From Micromonospora phaseoli (lineage in GTDB: Bacteria > Actinomycetota > Actinomycetes > Mycobacteriales > Micromonosporaceae), in NCBI RefSeq assembly GCF_900109115.1, contig NZ_FNYV01000013.1, positions 93,531 through 157,530 of the forward strand: a DNA stretch of 64,000 bases, written 5' to 3'. Below the pieces are notes generated by a model. That model saw nothing but the letters and a program-made list of their open reading frames with translations, ran no database searches and was not told the DNA's origin. Of the stretch, positions 8,125 through 17,329 are shown piece after piece. The first letter of the stretch is position 1. The number at the start of each line of letters is the position of its first letter. Position numbers and translations under genes: made by a program.

Positions 8125-9093
8125 CTACTTCCGCAGCTTCGGGTCGAGCGCCTCACGCATCGCCTCACCGAGCAGCGTGAAGCCCAGTGCGGTGATGATG
8201 ATGGCGACCGCCGGGTAGATGGCCAGCGCGGGCCGGATGCCGATCCACTGCTGCGCGTCGGCCAGCATCACGCCCCACTCGGGCGTGGCCGAGTCGGGGT
8301 TGCCCAGGCCCAGGAAGGACAGCGCGGCGGCCTCGATGATCGCGGTGGCCAGCGTGAGGGTGGCCTGGACGATGACCGGGGCGAGCGAGTTGGGCAGCAC
8401 ATGGGCCAGCGCGATCTTCGACTTGCGTACGCCGAGCGAGGTGGCCGCCAGCACGTAGTCGCTGTTGGACTGGACGATCATCGAGCCGCGCAGCAACCGG
8501 GCGAAGACAGGCACCGAGACCATGCCGACCGCGATCATCACGGTGGTCAGGCTCGGCCCGAGCAGCGCGGCGATGCTCACCGCCAGCAGCAGGCTGGGCA
8601 GCGCCAGCAGCATGTCGATGAAGCGCATCAGGGTGGTGTCGATCCAGCGGCCCCAGCGACCGCCGAGGCCGGCGGCGGCGCCGGCGACGCCACCGATCAG
8701 CGCGCCGATGGCGAGACCGATCATGGTGGCGACCACGCCGACCAGCAGGGTCTGTCGGGCTCCGACGACCATCCGACTGAAGACGTCCCGGCCCTGGTGG
8801 TCGTAGCCGAGCCAGTGCTCGGCCGAGTGACCCGGGATCAGGCCCTGACCCACCCGGACCACGCCCTCGCGGATGCCGATGGTGTCCGTCGGGCCGTACG
8901 GCACGAAGAACGGACCGACGACCGCGACCAGTACGAAGATGGCCAGGATGACCGCGCCGACGATGGCCGCCGGATTGCGTCGCAGCCGGCGGAAGGCGTC
9001 CTGCCAGAGGCTGACCCCTCGCTCCTCCTCACGGGCGGCGAGTTCGGCGAGCCGGTCGATCTTCTCGCGCTTCTTCCCGCTGATGATCGTCAT
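8125..9093 (-). CDS. Peptide ABC importer permease (DppC/OppC type)
   Basis: 322-residue inner-membrane permease. It has a cytoplasmic N-terminus of about 35 charged residues (GKKREKIDRLAELAAREEER), a first TM near residues 38-60 (OppC N-terminal domain), then the five-helix BPD_transp_1 core with the EAA loop around EAAALSFLGLGNPDSATPEWG. The start at 9093 (ATG) overlaps the DppB-like stop by four bases (ATGA); the open frame extends further upstream but that region is the end of dppB. It pairs with the DppB-like subunit to form the translocation pore. Confidence 0.93.
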   Translation of the reverse strand: MTIISGKKREKIDRLAELAAREEERGVSLWQDAFRRLRRNPAAIVGAVILAIFVLVAVVGPFFVPYGPTDTIGIREGVVRVGQGLIPGHSAEHWLGYDHQGRDVFSRMVVGARQTLLVGVVATMIGLAIGALIGGVAGAAAGLGGRWGRWIDTTLMRFIDMLLALPSLLLAVSIAALLGPSLTTVMIAVGMVSVPVFARLLRGSMIVQSNSDYVLAATSLGVRKSKIALAHVLPNSLAPVIVQATLTLATAIIEAAALSFLGLGNPDSATPEWGVMLADAQQWIGIRPALAIYPAVAIIITALGFTLLGEAMREALDPKLRK

Positions 9094-10094
9094 CGGACCC
9101 TCACCCTCGGGTCGATCAGGCTGTACGAGAGGTCCACGATCAGGTTCACCAGCACGTAGACCACCGCAATGATCATGATGAAGCCCATCAGGACCGGATA
9201 GTCGCGCTGGCTGATGGAGTCGGCGAGGAAGGCACCGATCCCGCTGAACGCGAAGACGGTCTCGGTGAGCACCGCGCCGGAGAGCAGGCCGCCGGTGAGC
9301 AGGCCGATCGAGGTGGCCACCGGCAGCATGGCGTTGCGCAGCACGTGCCGGCGACGGACGACGTTCTCGGTCAGGCCCTTTGCCTCGGCGGTGCGTACGA
9401 AGTCCTCGTTGAGCACCTCGAGCACGCTGGCCCGGGTGATCCGGACGATGATCGCCAGCGGAATGCTGGCCAACGCCATCCCCGGCAGCACAAGGTGCCA
9501 GAGCGCATCGGCGGCGGCGTCCCACTCCCGGGTCATCAGCCCGTCGAGGACGAAGAAGTTGGTGATCCGGGTGGCGCCGAGGGTCGGGTCCTGTCGGCCG
9601 CTGGAGGGGAACCAGCCGAGGTTCTCCGAGAAGATCGCCTTGAGGATGTACGCCAGGAAGAAGACCGGGATGCAGATGCCGATCAGCGACCCGCCGACGG
9701 AGGCGTGGTCGAGGAACTGACCGCGCCGGCGGGCGGCCAGATAGCCCAGCGGGATGCCGATGCCGATCGCGATCACCATCGCGGTGATGGTCAGCTCGAC
9801 GGTGCCGGGGAAGCGCTGGAGGAACTCCGTGGTGACCTCGCGCTTGGTCGAGATCGACGTGCCCAGGTCGAGGCGGATCATCCGCCGGACGAACCGGCCG
9901 TACTGGATCAGGATCGGCTCGTCGAGGCCGAGGTTGCGGCGGATCGCGGCGCGCATCTCGGGCGTGCCCCGCTCGCCCAGGATGGCGGTCTCGGGGCCGC
10001 CGGGCAGCCGGCGGAGCCAGATGAACAGCAGGATGGAGAGCCCGAACAGCGTGGGTATCAGCTGCAGCAGGCGTCTGACGATGAACCGGAACAC
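9090..10094 (-). CDS. Peptide ABC importer permease (DppB/OppB type)
   Basis: 334-residue permease beginning MFRFIVRRLLQLIPTLFG, the usual OppB/DppB first TM. The N-terminal domain carries LRRLPGGPETAILGERGTPE, the family's extracytoplasmic region. The core has six or so TMs, with the EAA-type loop at AEAKGLTENVVRRRHVLRNAMLPV. It lies downstream of the binding-protein gene, separated by a strong hairpin, and overlaps the DppC-like gene. It forms one half of the membrane pore of the importer. Confidence 0.93.
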   Translation of the reverse strand: MFRFIVRRLLQLIPTLFGLSILLFIWLRRLPGGPETAILGERGTPEMRAAIRRNLGLDEPILIQYGRFVRRMIRLDLGTSISTKREVTTEFLQRFPGTVELTITAMVIAIGIGIPLGYLAARRRGQFLDHASVGGSLIGICIPVFFLAYILKAIFSENLGWFPSSGRQDPTLGATRITNFFVLDGLMTREWDAAADALWHLVLPGMALASIPLAIIVRITRASVLEVLNEDFVRTAEAKGLTENVVRRRHVLRNAMLPVATSIGLLTGGLLSGAVLTETVFAFSGIGAFLADSISQRDYPVLMGFIMIIAVVYVLVNLIVDLSYSLIDPRVRVR

Positions 10095-10122
10095 GGCCGC
10101 CTCGTAAGGGTGCTTTGCCGAT

Positions 10123-10157
10123 CGCGGGCGGGCGCTGTGGTACAGCGCCCGCCCGCG
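10123..10157 (-). terminator. Strong hairpin between binding-protein and permease genes
   Basis: Perfect 16-bp inverted repeat: arms 10123-10138 and 10142-10157 with a 3-base loop and no U-tract. It sits in the 77-base gap between the substrate-binding protein and the first permease. In ABC operons such hairpins stabilise or partly terminate the message so that binding protein is made in excess. The same role is inferred here. Confidence 0.75.
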
Positions 10158-10171
10158 GTCTGTGCGTCAGA

Positions 10172-11833
10172 TCAGGACTTGAACTCGGCGGTGGCGAACC
10201 GCTCGTCGGTGAGCGGGCTCGCCGTGACCCCGGTCACGTCCTTGCCGAACACGATCGCCGGCGGCGAGTGCGAGATCGGCACACCGGGCAGGAAGTTCAT
10301 GATGTCGGCGTTGAGCTCCTTGTAGAGCGCCACCCGGGCCGCCGGGTCGGCGGTCGAGTCAGCCTGCTTGAACTTCTCGAACAGGGCCGGGTTGTTGTAG
10401 CCCCACTCGTCCTTCTGCCGGTCGAAGAAGGTACCGATGAAGTTGTAGCCGTCGCCGTAGTCGCCGGTCCACCCGAGGAAGTGCAGGTCGTGCTTGTCGC
10501 CGGAGGTGGTGGCGTTGAGGTAGTCCGGGCTCCACTTCAGCGGGATCGGCTCGATCTTGATGCCGGCCGCCTGGAGGTCCGCCGAGACCAGCTCGAAGAG
10601 GTCCTTCGGGTTGGGCATGTACGGCCGGGTGACCTCGGTGGGGTAGTGGAACCGCAGGGTCAGGTCCGACGCACCGGCCTCGGCCAGCAGCGCCTTGGCC
10701 TTCTCGACGTCGTACTCGTACTTGGTGACGTCGCCGTTCCAGCCCTCGACGGTGTCGGGGAAGAAGTTCACCGCGACCTGGGCGCCCGGGGGCAGCTTCG
10801 AGTCGACCAGAGCCTGACGGTTGACCGCGTGGGCCAGCGCCTGCCGGACCTTCAGGTCGGCCAGCTTCGGGTTCCCCTTCTGGTTGATCGCCAGGTAGAG
10901 GATGTTGAAAGCCGGGCGGGTCAGGACGTTGAAGCCCTCGCCCTTGAGCGGCTCGACGTCGGCCGGGCCGACCAGATCGTAGCCCTGGATGCCGCCGGAA
11001 CGCAGCTCCTGCTTACGGGCGTTCTCGTCCGAGATGGTCTTGAAGATCAGGCTCTTCAGCTTGGCCTTCTCGCCCCAGTAGTCCTCGTTCCGCTCCAGGG
11101 TGAGCGTCTTGTTCGGGACGTCCCAGGCCTTGAACTTGAACGGACCGGTACCGGTCGGGTGCTCGGTCGCGTACGCCGGGTACTTGATGTCGTCCGCACT
11201 GCCCGAGACGTTGCTGGCGTCGTGCGCCTGCAGCGCCGTGGGGCTGTGGATGGAGAAGGAGGGCAGCATCAGGGCCGCCGGGATCTTGCTGGAGACCCGG
11301 GTGAAGGCCAGGCTGACCGTGGTGGGGTCAGTGGCGGTGCAGGACTTGAAGAGGCTCTCGCCGAGGGTGTCGTCCTCGTTGGCGGCGAAGCCGCCCATCA
11401 CGTCCTGCCAGTACGCGGTCACGTCCGGGCTCTGCATCAGGCCCTTGGCGTTGTACCAGCGGTCGAAGTTGACGCAGACGGCCTCGGCGTTGAAGTCGGT
11501 GCCGTCGTGGAACTTCACGCCGGACCGCAGCTTGAACGTCCAGGTCGTGCCCGCGGCGTCCGGCTCCCAGGACTCGGCGAGGCCGGGGCTGACCTTGGTG
11601 CCGCCCTCTTCCGGGCGGACCAGCGTCTCGAACACCTGACGGGCCACGCGCAGCGACTCACCGTCACTGGCGAAGCTGGGGTCGAGCACCTTCGGGTCTC
11701 CGGCAACGCCGAAGACGAGGGTGTCCTTGCTATTACCGCTGGAACCTTCGCGGTCGCTCTCGGCACAACCTGCTACCGCGAGGGCCGCGGCCGCCACGGC
11801 CGCGATAGCGACCTTCGGCCTGGATGCACGCAT
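10172..11833 (-). CDS. Peptide-binding lipoprotein (DppA/OppA, SBP family 5)
   Basis: 553-residue extracytoplasmic solute-binding protein that would deliver peptides (or another family-5 ligand) to the importer encoded downstream. The signal has a lipobox (LAVAGC, Cys23) for anchoring to the outer face of the membrane. The mature part has the family-5 layout: GDPKVLDPSFASDGESLRVARQVFETLV near the N-terminus, W-x-F-x-L-R-x-G-V-K-F-H-D-G (TWTFKLRSGVKFHDG), GTGPFKF in the middle, and RQALAHAVNRQALV in the C-lobe. GAGGTGA precedes the ATG. It is first in the five-gene operon, and a strong hairpin follows the stop. Confidence 0.94.
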   Translation of the reverse strand: MRASRPKVAIAAVAAAALAVAGCAESDREGSSGNSKDTLVFGVAGDPKVLDPSFASDGESLRVARQVFETLVRPEEGGTKVSPGLAESWEPDAAGTTWTFKLRSGVKFHDGTDFNAEAVCVNFDRWYNAKGLMQSPDVTAYWQDVMGGFAANEDDTLGESLFKSCTATDPTTVSLAFTRVSSKIPAALMLPSFSIHSPTALQAHDASNVSGSADDIKYPAYATEHPTGTGPFKFKAWDVPNKTLTLERNEDYWGEKAKLKSLIFKTISDENARKQELRSGGIQGYDLVGPADVEPLKGEGFNVLTRPAFNILYLAINQKGNPKLADLKVRQALAHAVNRQALVDSKLPPGAQVAVNFFPDTVEGWNGDVTKYEYDVEKAKALLAEAGASDLTLRFHYPTEVTRPYMPNPKDLFELVSADLQAAGIKIEPIPLKWSPDYLNATTSGDKHDLHFLGWTGDYGDGYNFIGTFFDRQKDEWGYNNPALFEKFKQADSTADPAARVALYKELNADIMNFLPGVPISHSPPAIVFGKDVTGVTASPLTDERFATAEFKS

Positions 11834-12023
11834 GGTGCTTCACCTCGTCCTAGGGGGTACGGACAACGTGGTGACAGGGTCACCGATGGCCGTGACCTTA
11901 GCTCCCGTTCGGACCGGCCGGAAACGGCGCGGGAAGCTCTTGGTACCGGATCGTGTCCTTAGTGCCTGGCACCGGCAACCCGGGCCGGCAGGCTAACGGA
12001 CAAAGTACCGCAATAGCCCCATA

Positions 12024-12052
12024 CAATCGATATCATTCTGTTACATCGATTG
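12024..12052. promoter_or_regulatory. AT-rich inverted repeat upstream of the peptide-importer operon
   Basis: CAATCGAT at 12024-12031 and ATCGATTG at 12045-12052 form a perfect 8-bp inverted repeat with a 13-base spacer, in an AT-rich island of a GC-rich region. It lies 190-220 bases before the start of the binding-protein gene (minus strand), between that gene and the small membrane-protein gene. It could be an operator for a dimeric regulator; none has been identified. Confidence 0.4.
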
Positions 12053-12095
12053 GACGGCTCACTAACACCGGTGTCATACCACCGACCGGTACCTC

Positions 12096-12533
12096 TCACG
12101 GCGTAGGCGGTGCCGGGCACGAGGGCAGACGTACCAGATCGAAGCCGGCCTCCGGTGCGCCCAGCGCCCGGAAGTCGAGCCGGTGACACAGCTGCAGCAG
12201 GCCGTCCGGCCATGGACCGTAGGCCTCGGTCGACTCGACGACCAGGGACAGTTCCGGCTCCCGGCGGATCTCCCAGATGTCCACCCGCTGCTCGGCGGCC
12301 AGGGTGCGCAACCGGTCGTCGGACGTCCTGGCCCCGGCGGCGACCACCGCATCGGCGTAGCTGCCAGCCCGTCGGTCGAGTTCCGCCGCAGCCGCCGTCT
12401 CGCCGCGGTCGCTCGCCTCGCGGAACTGGCGCAGCTTTCCCGCGAAACACCACCAAACGGCCAGCACGGCAAGCACCAGCAGGGCAGCCAACACCGCCGG
12501 CGCCCAGGGTCGGTTGTCCCGTTCCTGCCGCAC
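12096..12533 (-). CDS. Small single-pass membrane protein of unknown function
   Basis: 145 residues from a GTG at 12533 preceded by AGGGAGG. Residues 10-31 (WAPAVLAALLVLAVLAVWWCF) are one TM anchor. An amphipathic helix with many Ala/Glu/Arg follows (about 35-80), then a small domain with strands (ELSLVVESTEAYGPWPDGLLQLCHRLDF). The N-terminus is probably cytoplasmic and the C-terminal domain external. Family not recognised. It follows the SGNH mosaic gene across a strong hairpin and precedes the peptide-importer operon on the same strand, without evidence of co-transcription with either. Confidence 0.6.
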   Translation of the reverse strand: MRQERDNRPWAPAVLAALLVLAVLAVWWCFAGKLRQFREASDRGETAAAAELDRRAGSYADAVVAAGARTSDDRLRTLAAEQRVDIWEIRREPELSLVVESTEAYGPWPDGLLQLCHRLDFRALGAPEAGFDLVRLPSCPAPPTP

Positions 12534-12559
12534 CTCGACCTCCCTCGCGCCGCGGGCAA

Positions 12560-12596
12560 CCGGTGGGGCCGGCCGCTACCGGCCGACCCCAACCGG
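12560..12596 (-). terminator. Terminator hairpin after the SGNH mosaic gene
   Basis: Long GC-rich imperfect inverted repeat (outer arms CCGGT and ACCGG, inner arms of about ten pairs) starting seven bases after the stop codon of the minus-strand gene that ends at 12603. One bulged base and one G-U pair interrupt the stem. There is no clear U-tract, which is usual in actinobacteria. Confidence 0.55.
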
Positions 12597-12602
12597 CGCA
12601 AT

Positions 12603-15600
12603 TCAGTTGTAGCCGACGGCAGACAGTCGGGCGGTGACCGCATTTGCGTACGTCACGTTGCCGGTGTCCTTCGGATGGAACGAGGCGCGGCTGAGGCAGA
12701 CGTTCAGGCCGGCCGTGATCCATCCGACGCAGGTGGCGTAGGTGTCACCCGACACCATCCGGAAGTCACCCTCGCCCTCCGGGCCGACCACCACCGAGTT
12801 GATGTCGTCGGGCACCAGGATGTCGTGGGTGGTGTCGTACTTGCGGCAGGTGCCGTGATCGAGCATTCCCTCGACCATGTCGGTGAACTGGACCTTACGG
12901 CCCGCAGCCCGGGCCTGGTCCACCATCTGACGCTGACCGTCGCGCATGTGCAGGGCGAGCCGGTTGACCATGCTCATCTCGCCACTGCTGTACCGGCCGA
13001 AGACACACTGGTCCTGGTGGTAGTCGGCGAACAACCGGGGATAGCCGACCAGCATGATCGTGGCGTTCGGCGCCCGGGTCGCCACCGCGTCGATGAGTTG
13101 GCGCACCTGGTAGTGCGAGTTGTCGATCCGCTGACGTACCAGCGACTCGTAACTGGCGGTGTCGCAGGATTCGATCGCGCAGTGGCTCATCGTGCCGGAG
13201 AAGTTGGCGTCGTTGCCGCCCGCGGAGAGCAGCACCAGGGTGGTGTTGACGTCCAGCGCTCCCGACTCGATCTGCGACATCTCCCGGAACTGCCCCTCGG
13301 CCTGCCCGTGGTAGTAACCGATCGAGGGTGACGAAGCCTGCCAGTGGCTCGGTGTCGCCGTACCACGCATCTTCGCCGCCGTGGCGCCCGAACAGCTGAC
13401 GAACTGGAAGTCGACGTTCGGGTCGTGTGCCGCCACCCGATCCTTGATCGAGCTGGACGAGCCGGGCAGCCGGGTCAGCATCTGCCACGACCGGTCGGTC
13501 CGCCGGCACGCGTTCCAGGCCTGGTTGCCGTAGTTGTTGTCCGTCTCGCCGTAGTAGCCGCCGGCGCCCTCGCCCGATCCGTACGAGTCACCCATCGCCA
13601 CCACGAAGTGCCGGGGCTTGGCGGCGAGCGGCACGAAGGCCACCGCGTCCCAGGCCACGTCCTCCACTCCCTTGCCGTCCTCGGTGATGTTGGTCAACTC
13701 GACGTACTGCGCGGCCTGGTTGGAGAACTGGTAGGTACCCAACTTCACCCAGCGATGCTGCTCGGTCCGGGTCGGGATGTACCGGGTCTTCACCCCCTGC
13801 CCGGTGTTGATGGTGTACTTCGCCTGCTGGGTGTGCGCCCCGTGATCCGGTATGTGCACCATCACCGTGGCCCAGCCGTTCAACCGGTTGGTCGTCGTCC
13901 AACGCCCGGTCACCTTGTGCGGGGAGGTCTCGGACTGCTGGCTGTGCGCGAACCAGAAGTGACCGCCGAAGCCACCGCCGATCTGGTGGGTGTCCACCTT
14001 GCCGGGGTAGATGGTCGTCCCGTTCGGCCCTGGTCGCCCCTGGTAGGTGAAGGAGAACTTTCCGACCCGCGTGTGGTTGCGAGCGCAGCCCTGCGGACCG
14101 AGGGCGCTGGCGCTGTCGATGTCGTCGACGACCAGGGCGTTGTCCGGCAGGCCGGCCCGGCCGCACTGCGAGTCGTAGATGGCGGTGGCGTACGGGCGGG
14201 GCTCGACGCTGGTGTACCGCCTGGTCTCCAGGCCGCAGTTGATCGCGCAGTCCGTCCAGGTCACCGGCCCGCTCCACCAGCACTTCAGGTCGTCCCGGGT
14301 GCACGGACCCGCCGGCTCGCCCGGGTGGCCACCCGGCACCTGCGAGGTGGCCGGGTCGCAGGCGTTGCGCGCGGGTACGCAGAAGGTGAACCGGGTCGGC
14401 TGGGCCACCAGCTTGTTGCGCTCCAGCGCGGTGGAGTACGTCGGCGAGTAGTTGCCCGTCGAGTAGTTGTACCGGCGCAGCGAGGTGTAGGCGAAGCCCA
14501 TCACCCGCTCCGGGTACGACCAGTGGTTGGGGTGCTTGGCGTTGTCGTACCCGATGTCGTCGTCGATCGGCGGGTTGGCGGTCGGCACGTCCAGCGGTGC
14601 GGTGAGGAACATCTGCCGGTCCGGCGGGAAGTTCGGGTTGCTCGGGTTGTTCGCCCAGCCCACGCCCCAGGGCTCCGACCCGGACTGTGGATAGAAGCCC
14701 GTGTTGTACGCCCAGATGGCGAACCACCAGTTCTCGATGTACTTCGGGTCGCCGTTGTTGGCGATCAGGCCGGCGTCGCGGGTGGTGTTCCACTTGTCCT
14801 GGAGGATGCGCAGTCCGGCGGCGGCGTTCGTGGCGTAGTCCAACGCCACCGCCTGCTGCTTGGTGTAGTCCCACTGGACACCGGTGATCCACTGGTCGGT
14901 GTCGGACCGCTTCATCCCGGTGGTCACCTGGCCGACGCCGTAGCCACAGTCGGTGTGACCCCAGTTGATCTTTGTGACGTCGGGGTTCGCCAGGTCCAGC
15001 CCGTAGAAGCCGAGACTGGTCAACGGGTTACCGGCGAGCCCGTCCACGGCGTGCCAACTGGCCTGGAGCAGGTTCGACTCCTGAGCCAGGATGCCGAGGA
15101 AGACCTGGGCCGGCACGAAACCACCGCCCGACAGGGGCAGCGAGGGAAACATCCCCTGCGGCGCGTACGCCGGCAGCCCGTTGTTGGCCCAGTTGGCCGG
15201 CCGCTGGAAGGTCAGCTGACCGCGTACCGCGAGGTTGGCGGCCCACTCCATCTGCTCCCGGCTGGGCTGGTAGACCTGGATGTTCTCGTCGTTGCGGGGC
15301 ACCGCGCAGGACCGGTCCGGGTCCCAGGGCACCGTCGCCGGATCCGGATCGGCCGCCAGGGTACGGGCGGCCGTGCCGTCATCGGAACCGCCGGCCGCGG
15401 CCGTCCGCTCCCGGCCCGCCCGGTGCAGCGCCGGTGCCACGCTGAACGCCACATCCGACCCGTCGGCGAGCTGAGCCGAGATCGCCACCCGGTCCGGCCG
15501 GCCGTCACCGGCACCGCCGCCCTGCCCGGCCGCCTCGGTGCCGGTACGTACCCGGGTGACCACCAGGTCGCCGCTGCGCGACACGTCGCTGTCCGGCAGC

Positions 15601-16589
15601 GCGTCGACGGACCGCCACCGGGCCGGCAGCGACCGGCCGGCGAGCCGGGCGCCACTGCGACCGCCCACCACGAAGACCTGACCGTCCGCACCAGGCCGCA
15701 GCTTGACCGTGCCGAGCGGCGCCGAGGCCACCGTCGTCAGCTCGCCTCCCGCGTAGCGGACCAGGTCGGTGGTGTCGGCCCGAGCCACCTGGAACGCGAC
15801 ATCGCCGGCCCCGTCGGGTAGCAGCCGGAAAGGGGTTCCGCCGGTGCGGGCCCGGGTGGTGAGCCGGCCCTGCCGGTCGACGCTGACCAACTCGTCGCCC
15901 TTGGCGGCGACGATCGTCTGCCCCACCGGAATGGCGGAGGTGACCTGGCCGGGCGTGATCACCTGCCGGCCGCTGCCGGCCCGACGGGTGTCCACCGTGG
16001 TCAGCACCGTCCGCGCGGCGGTACCCGCCTCCGGGGTGGCCGGCAGCTCCAGCCGGGTCAGCACCGCGCTCTCCCCGGTGCCGCAGCCCGGATTGTGATA
16101 CGCGAGCGAGTAGCGCTCGGGCAGCTTGCTGACCCGACCCGTCTCCAGGTTCACCACGGCCGCGAACGCACCCGCGTTGGAGAGCGTCTCGCGGTTGGTG
16201 AACTGCCGGGGGGCGTAGACCGCCACCGCCGTACGACCCGACCCGGTGAGGCACGCCTGGCCCACCCACTGATCCGTCGCCACGCCGGGCTCCGCCAGCG
16301 TCGCCACGGTCCGCCACTGGTAGGCAGCGTCGGCGTCCGCCACCAGAATGTGCAGCCCGGTCTCGTCGGCTGAGGTGGTCATCACCCGGTCGGCCGAGCG
16401 CCGCCAGGACTTTCCGAGCCGGCGGTCCGGGTCCAGTACCCGGTCCGGTGCGAGCGGTGCCGCCTGCGGTGGTCGGGGCGGACCGGGATCAGGATCCGGA
16501 GTGGACGGCGCGGCTGACGCCGCCGTGCCGGACGGCGCCAGCGGGACAAGCACCGCCAACGCCAGCAACGAGACAAGGGAACGACGCAC
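12603..16589 (-). CDS. Large secreted mosaic protein: transglycosylase-like, golvesin-like and SGNH hydrolase domains
   Basis: 1328 residues from a GTG at 16589 with GGAGGT just upstream; an in-frame TTG at 16613 is less likely. The N-terminus is a Sec signal (RRSLVSLLALAVLVPLAPSG, then ASAAP). Residues of about 60-420 look like repeated beta strands and resemble a propeller (inference). Around residues 495-570, ILAQESN (Glu504) and GYGVGQVTTGM resemble a lytic-transglycosylase/lysozyme fold. Residues of about 860-985 resemble the golvesin C-terminal domain, with HIPDHGAHTQQAKYTIN. The last 330 residues are an SGNH esterase/lipase: MGDSYGSGEG with nucleophile Ser1002, GGND with Asn1126, and SFHP with His1305. 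It is probably exported and acts on wall or extracellular polymer. No neighbour explains it. Confidence 0.82.
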   Translation of the reverse strand: MRRSLVSLLALAVLVPLAPSGTAASAAPSTPDPDPGPPRPPQAAPLAPDRVLDPDRRLGKSWRRSADRVMTTSADETGLHILVADADAAYQWRTVATLAEPGVATDQWVGQACLTGSGRTAVAVYAPRQFTNRETLSNAGAFAAVVNLETGRVSKLPERYSLAYHNPGCGTGESAVLTRLELPATPEAGTAARTVLTTVDTRRAGSGRQVITPGQVTSAIPVGQTIVAAKGDELVSVDRQGRLTTRARTGGTPFRLLPDGAGDVAFQVARADTTDLVRYAGGELTTVASAPLGTVKLRPGADGQVFVVGGRSGARLAGRSLPARWRSVDALPDSDVSRSGDLVVTRVRTGTEAAGQGGGAGDGRPDRVAISAQLADGSDVAFSVAPALHRAGRERTAAAGGSDDGTAARTLAADPDPATVPWDPDRSCAVPRNDENIQVYQPSREQMEWAANLAVRGQLTFQRPANWANNGLPAYAPQGMFPSLPLSGGGFVPAQVFLGILAQESNLLQASWHAVDGLAGNPLTSLGFYGLDLANPDVTKINWGHTDCGYGVGQVTTGMKRSDTDQWITGVQWDYTKQQAVALDYATNAAAGLRILQDKWNTTRDAGLIANNGDPKYIENWWFAIWAYNTGFYPQSGSEPWGVGWANNPSNPNFPPDRQMFLTAPLDVPTANPPIDDDIGYDNAKHPNHWSYPERVMGFAYTSLRRYNYSTGNYSPTYSTALERNKLVAQPTRFTFCVPARNACDPATSQVPGGHPGEPAGPCTRDDLKCWWSGPVTWTDCAINCGLETRRYTSVEPRPYATAIYDSQCGRAGLPDNALVVDDIDSASALGPQGCARNHTRVGKFSFTYQGRPGPNGTTIYPGKVDTHQIGGGFGGHFWFAHSQQSETSPHKVTGRWTTTNRLNGWATVMVHIPDHGAHTQQAKYTINTGQGVKTRYIPTRTEQHRWVKLGTYQFSNQAAQYVELTNITEDGKGVEDVAWDAVAFVPLAAKPRHFVVAMGDSYGSGEGAGGYYGETDNNYGNQAWNACRRTDRSWQMLTRLPGSSSSIKDRVAAHDPNVDFQFVSCSGATAAKMRGTATPSHWQASSPSIGYYHGQAEGQFREMSQIESGALDVNTTLVLLSAGGNDANFSGTMSHCAIESCDTASYESLVRQRIDNSHYQVRQLIDAVATRAPNATIMLVGYPRLFADYHQDQCVFGRYSSGEMSMVNRLALHMRDGQRQMVDQARAAGRKVQFTDMVEGMLDHGTCRKYDTTHDILVPDDINSVVVGPEGEGDFRMVSGDTYATCVGWITAGLNVCLSRASFHPKDTGNVTYANAVTARLSAVGYN

Positions 16590-16728
16590 GGTGACCTCCG
16601 CGAACCCGGACAAGGGCGTCCAGATTCACGGAGCGCACCACCGGTACGTCATCGTCGGCCCACCGCCACACCACCGCCGGTTTGAGCCAACCCACACCGG
16701 GGTCACCGCCCGCCGCACTGGCGGGTCG

Positions 16729-17322
16729 TCACACGGCCCGGCGCCCCTCGAAGGCCCGGCCCAGGGTGATCTCGTCGGCGTACTCCAGGTCGCCGCCGAC
16801 CGGTAGCCCGCTGGCCAACCGGGTCACGGCGATCCCCATCGGCTTCACCATCAGCGCGAGGTAGGTGGCGGTCGCCTCCCCCTCGGTGTTCGGATCGGTG
16901 GCCAGGATCAGCTCGCGGACCTCGCCGCCGCCGAGCCGGACCAGCAACTCGCGGATGCGTAGGTTGTCCGGCCCGATGCCCTCCAACGGATTGATCGCCC
17001 CACCGAGCACGTGGTACCGACCGCGGAACTCACCGGTCCGCTCGATCGCGACCACGTCCTTCGGCTCCTCGACCACGCAGATCACCTCGTCGGTGCGGCG
17101 CGGGTCGCGGCAGATCCGGCACTGGTCGGACTCGGCGACGTTGTAGCAGCTGGTGCAGAAGCGGACCAGCTCCTTGACCTTCCGCAGCGCCCCGGCCAGC
17201 CGGTTGACGTCGGCCGGGTCGGCGGACAGCACGTGGAAGGCGATCCGCTGGGCGCTCTTCGGGCCCACGCCCGGCAGCCGCCCCAGCTCGTCGATCAGAT
17301 CCTGGATCGCGCCCTCGTACAT
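16729..17322 (-). CDS. recR: Recombination mediator protein RecR
   Basis: 197 residues, the normal RecR length. The N-terminal helix-hairpin-helix is LGRLPGVGPKSAQRIAFH. A C4 zinc finger uses Cys56, Cys59, Cys68 and Cys71. The Toprim domain begins at VICVVEEPKDVVAIE, and a conserved GEATATYLA follows. With RecF/RecO it loads RecA on gapped single-stranded DNA. It lies seven bases after the YbaB gene in the classical dnaX-ybaB-recR order, so the three are likely one operon. Confidence 0.97.
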   Translation of the reverse strand: MYEGAIQDLIDELGRLPGVGPKSAQRIAFHVLSADPADVNRLAGALRKVKELVRFCTSCYNVAESDQCRICRDPRRTDEVICVVEEPKDVVAIERTGEFRGRYHVLGGAINPLEGIGPDNLRIRELLVRLGGGEVRELILATDPNTEGEATATYLALMVKPMGIAVTRLASGLPVGGDLEYADEITLGRAFEGRRAV

Positions 17323-17329
17323 CTGGGGC

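Noticed and set aside
13344..15821. An 825-codon open frame antisense to the SGNH mosaic gene
   Set aside because: Composition is typical of reverse-frame translation (Arg/Val/Gly/His rich) and the other strand has a clear signal peptide and catalytic motifs.
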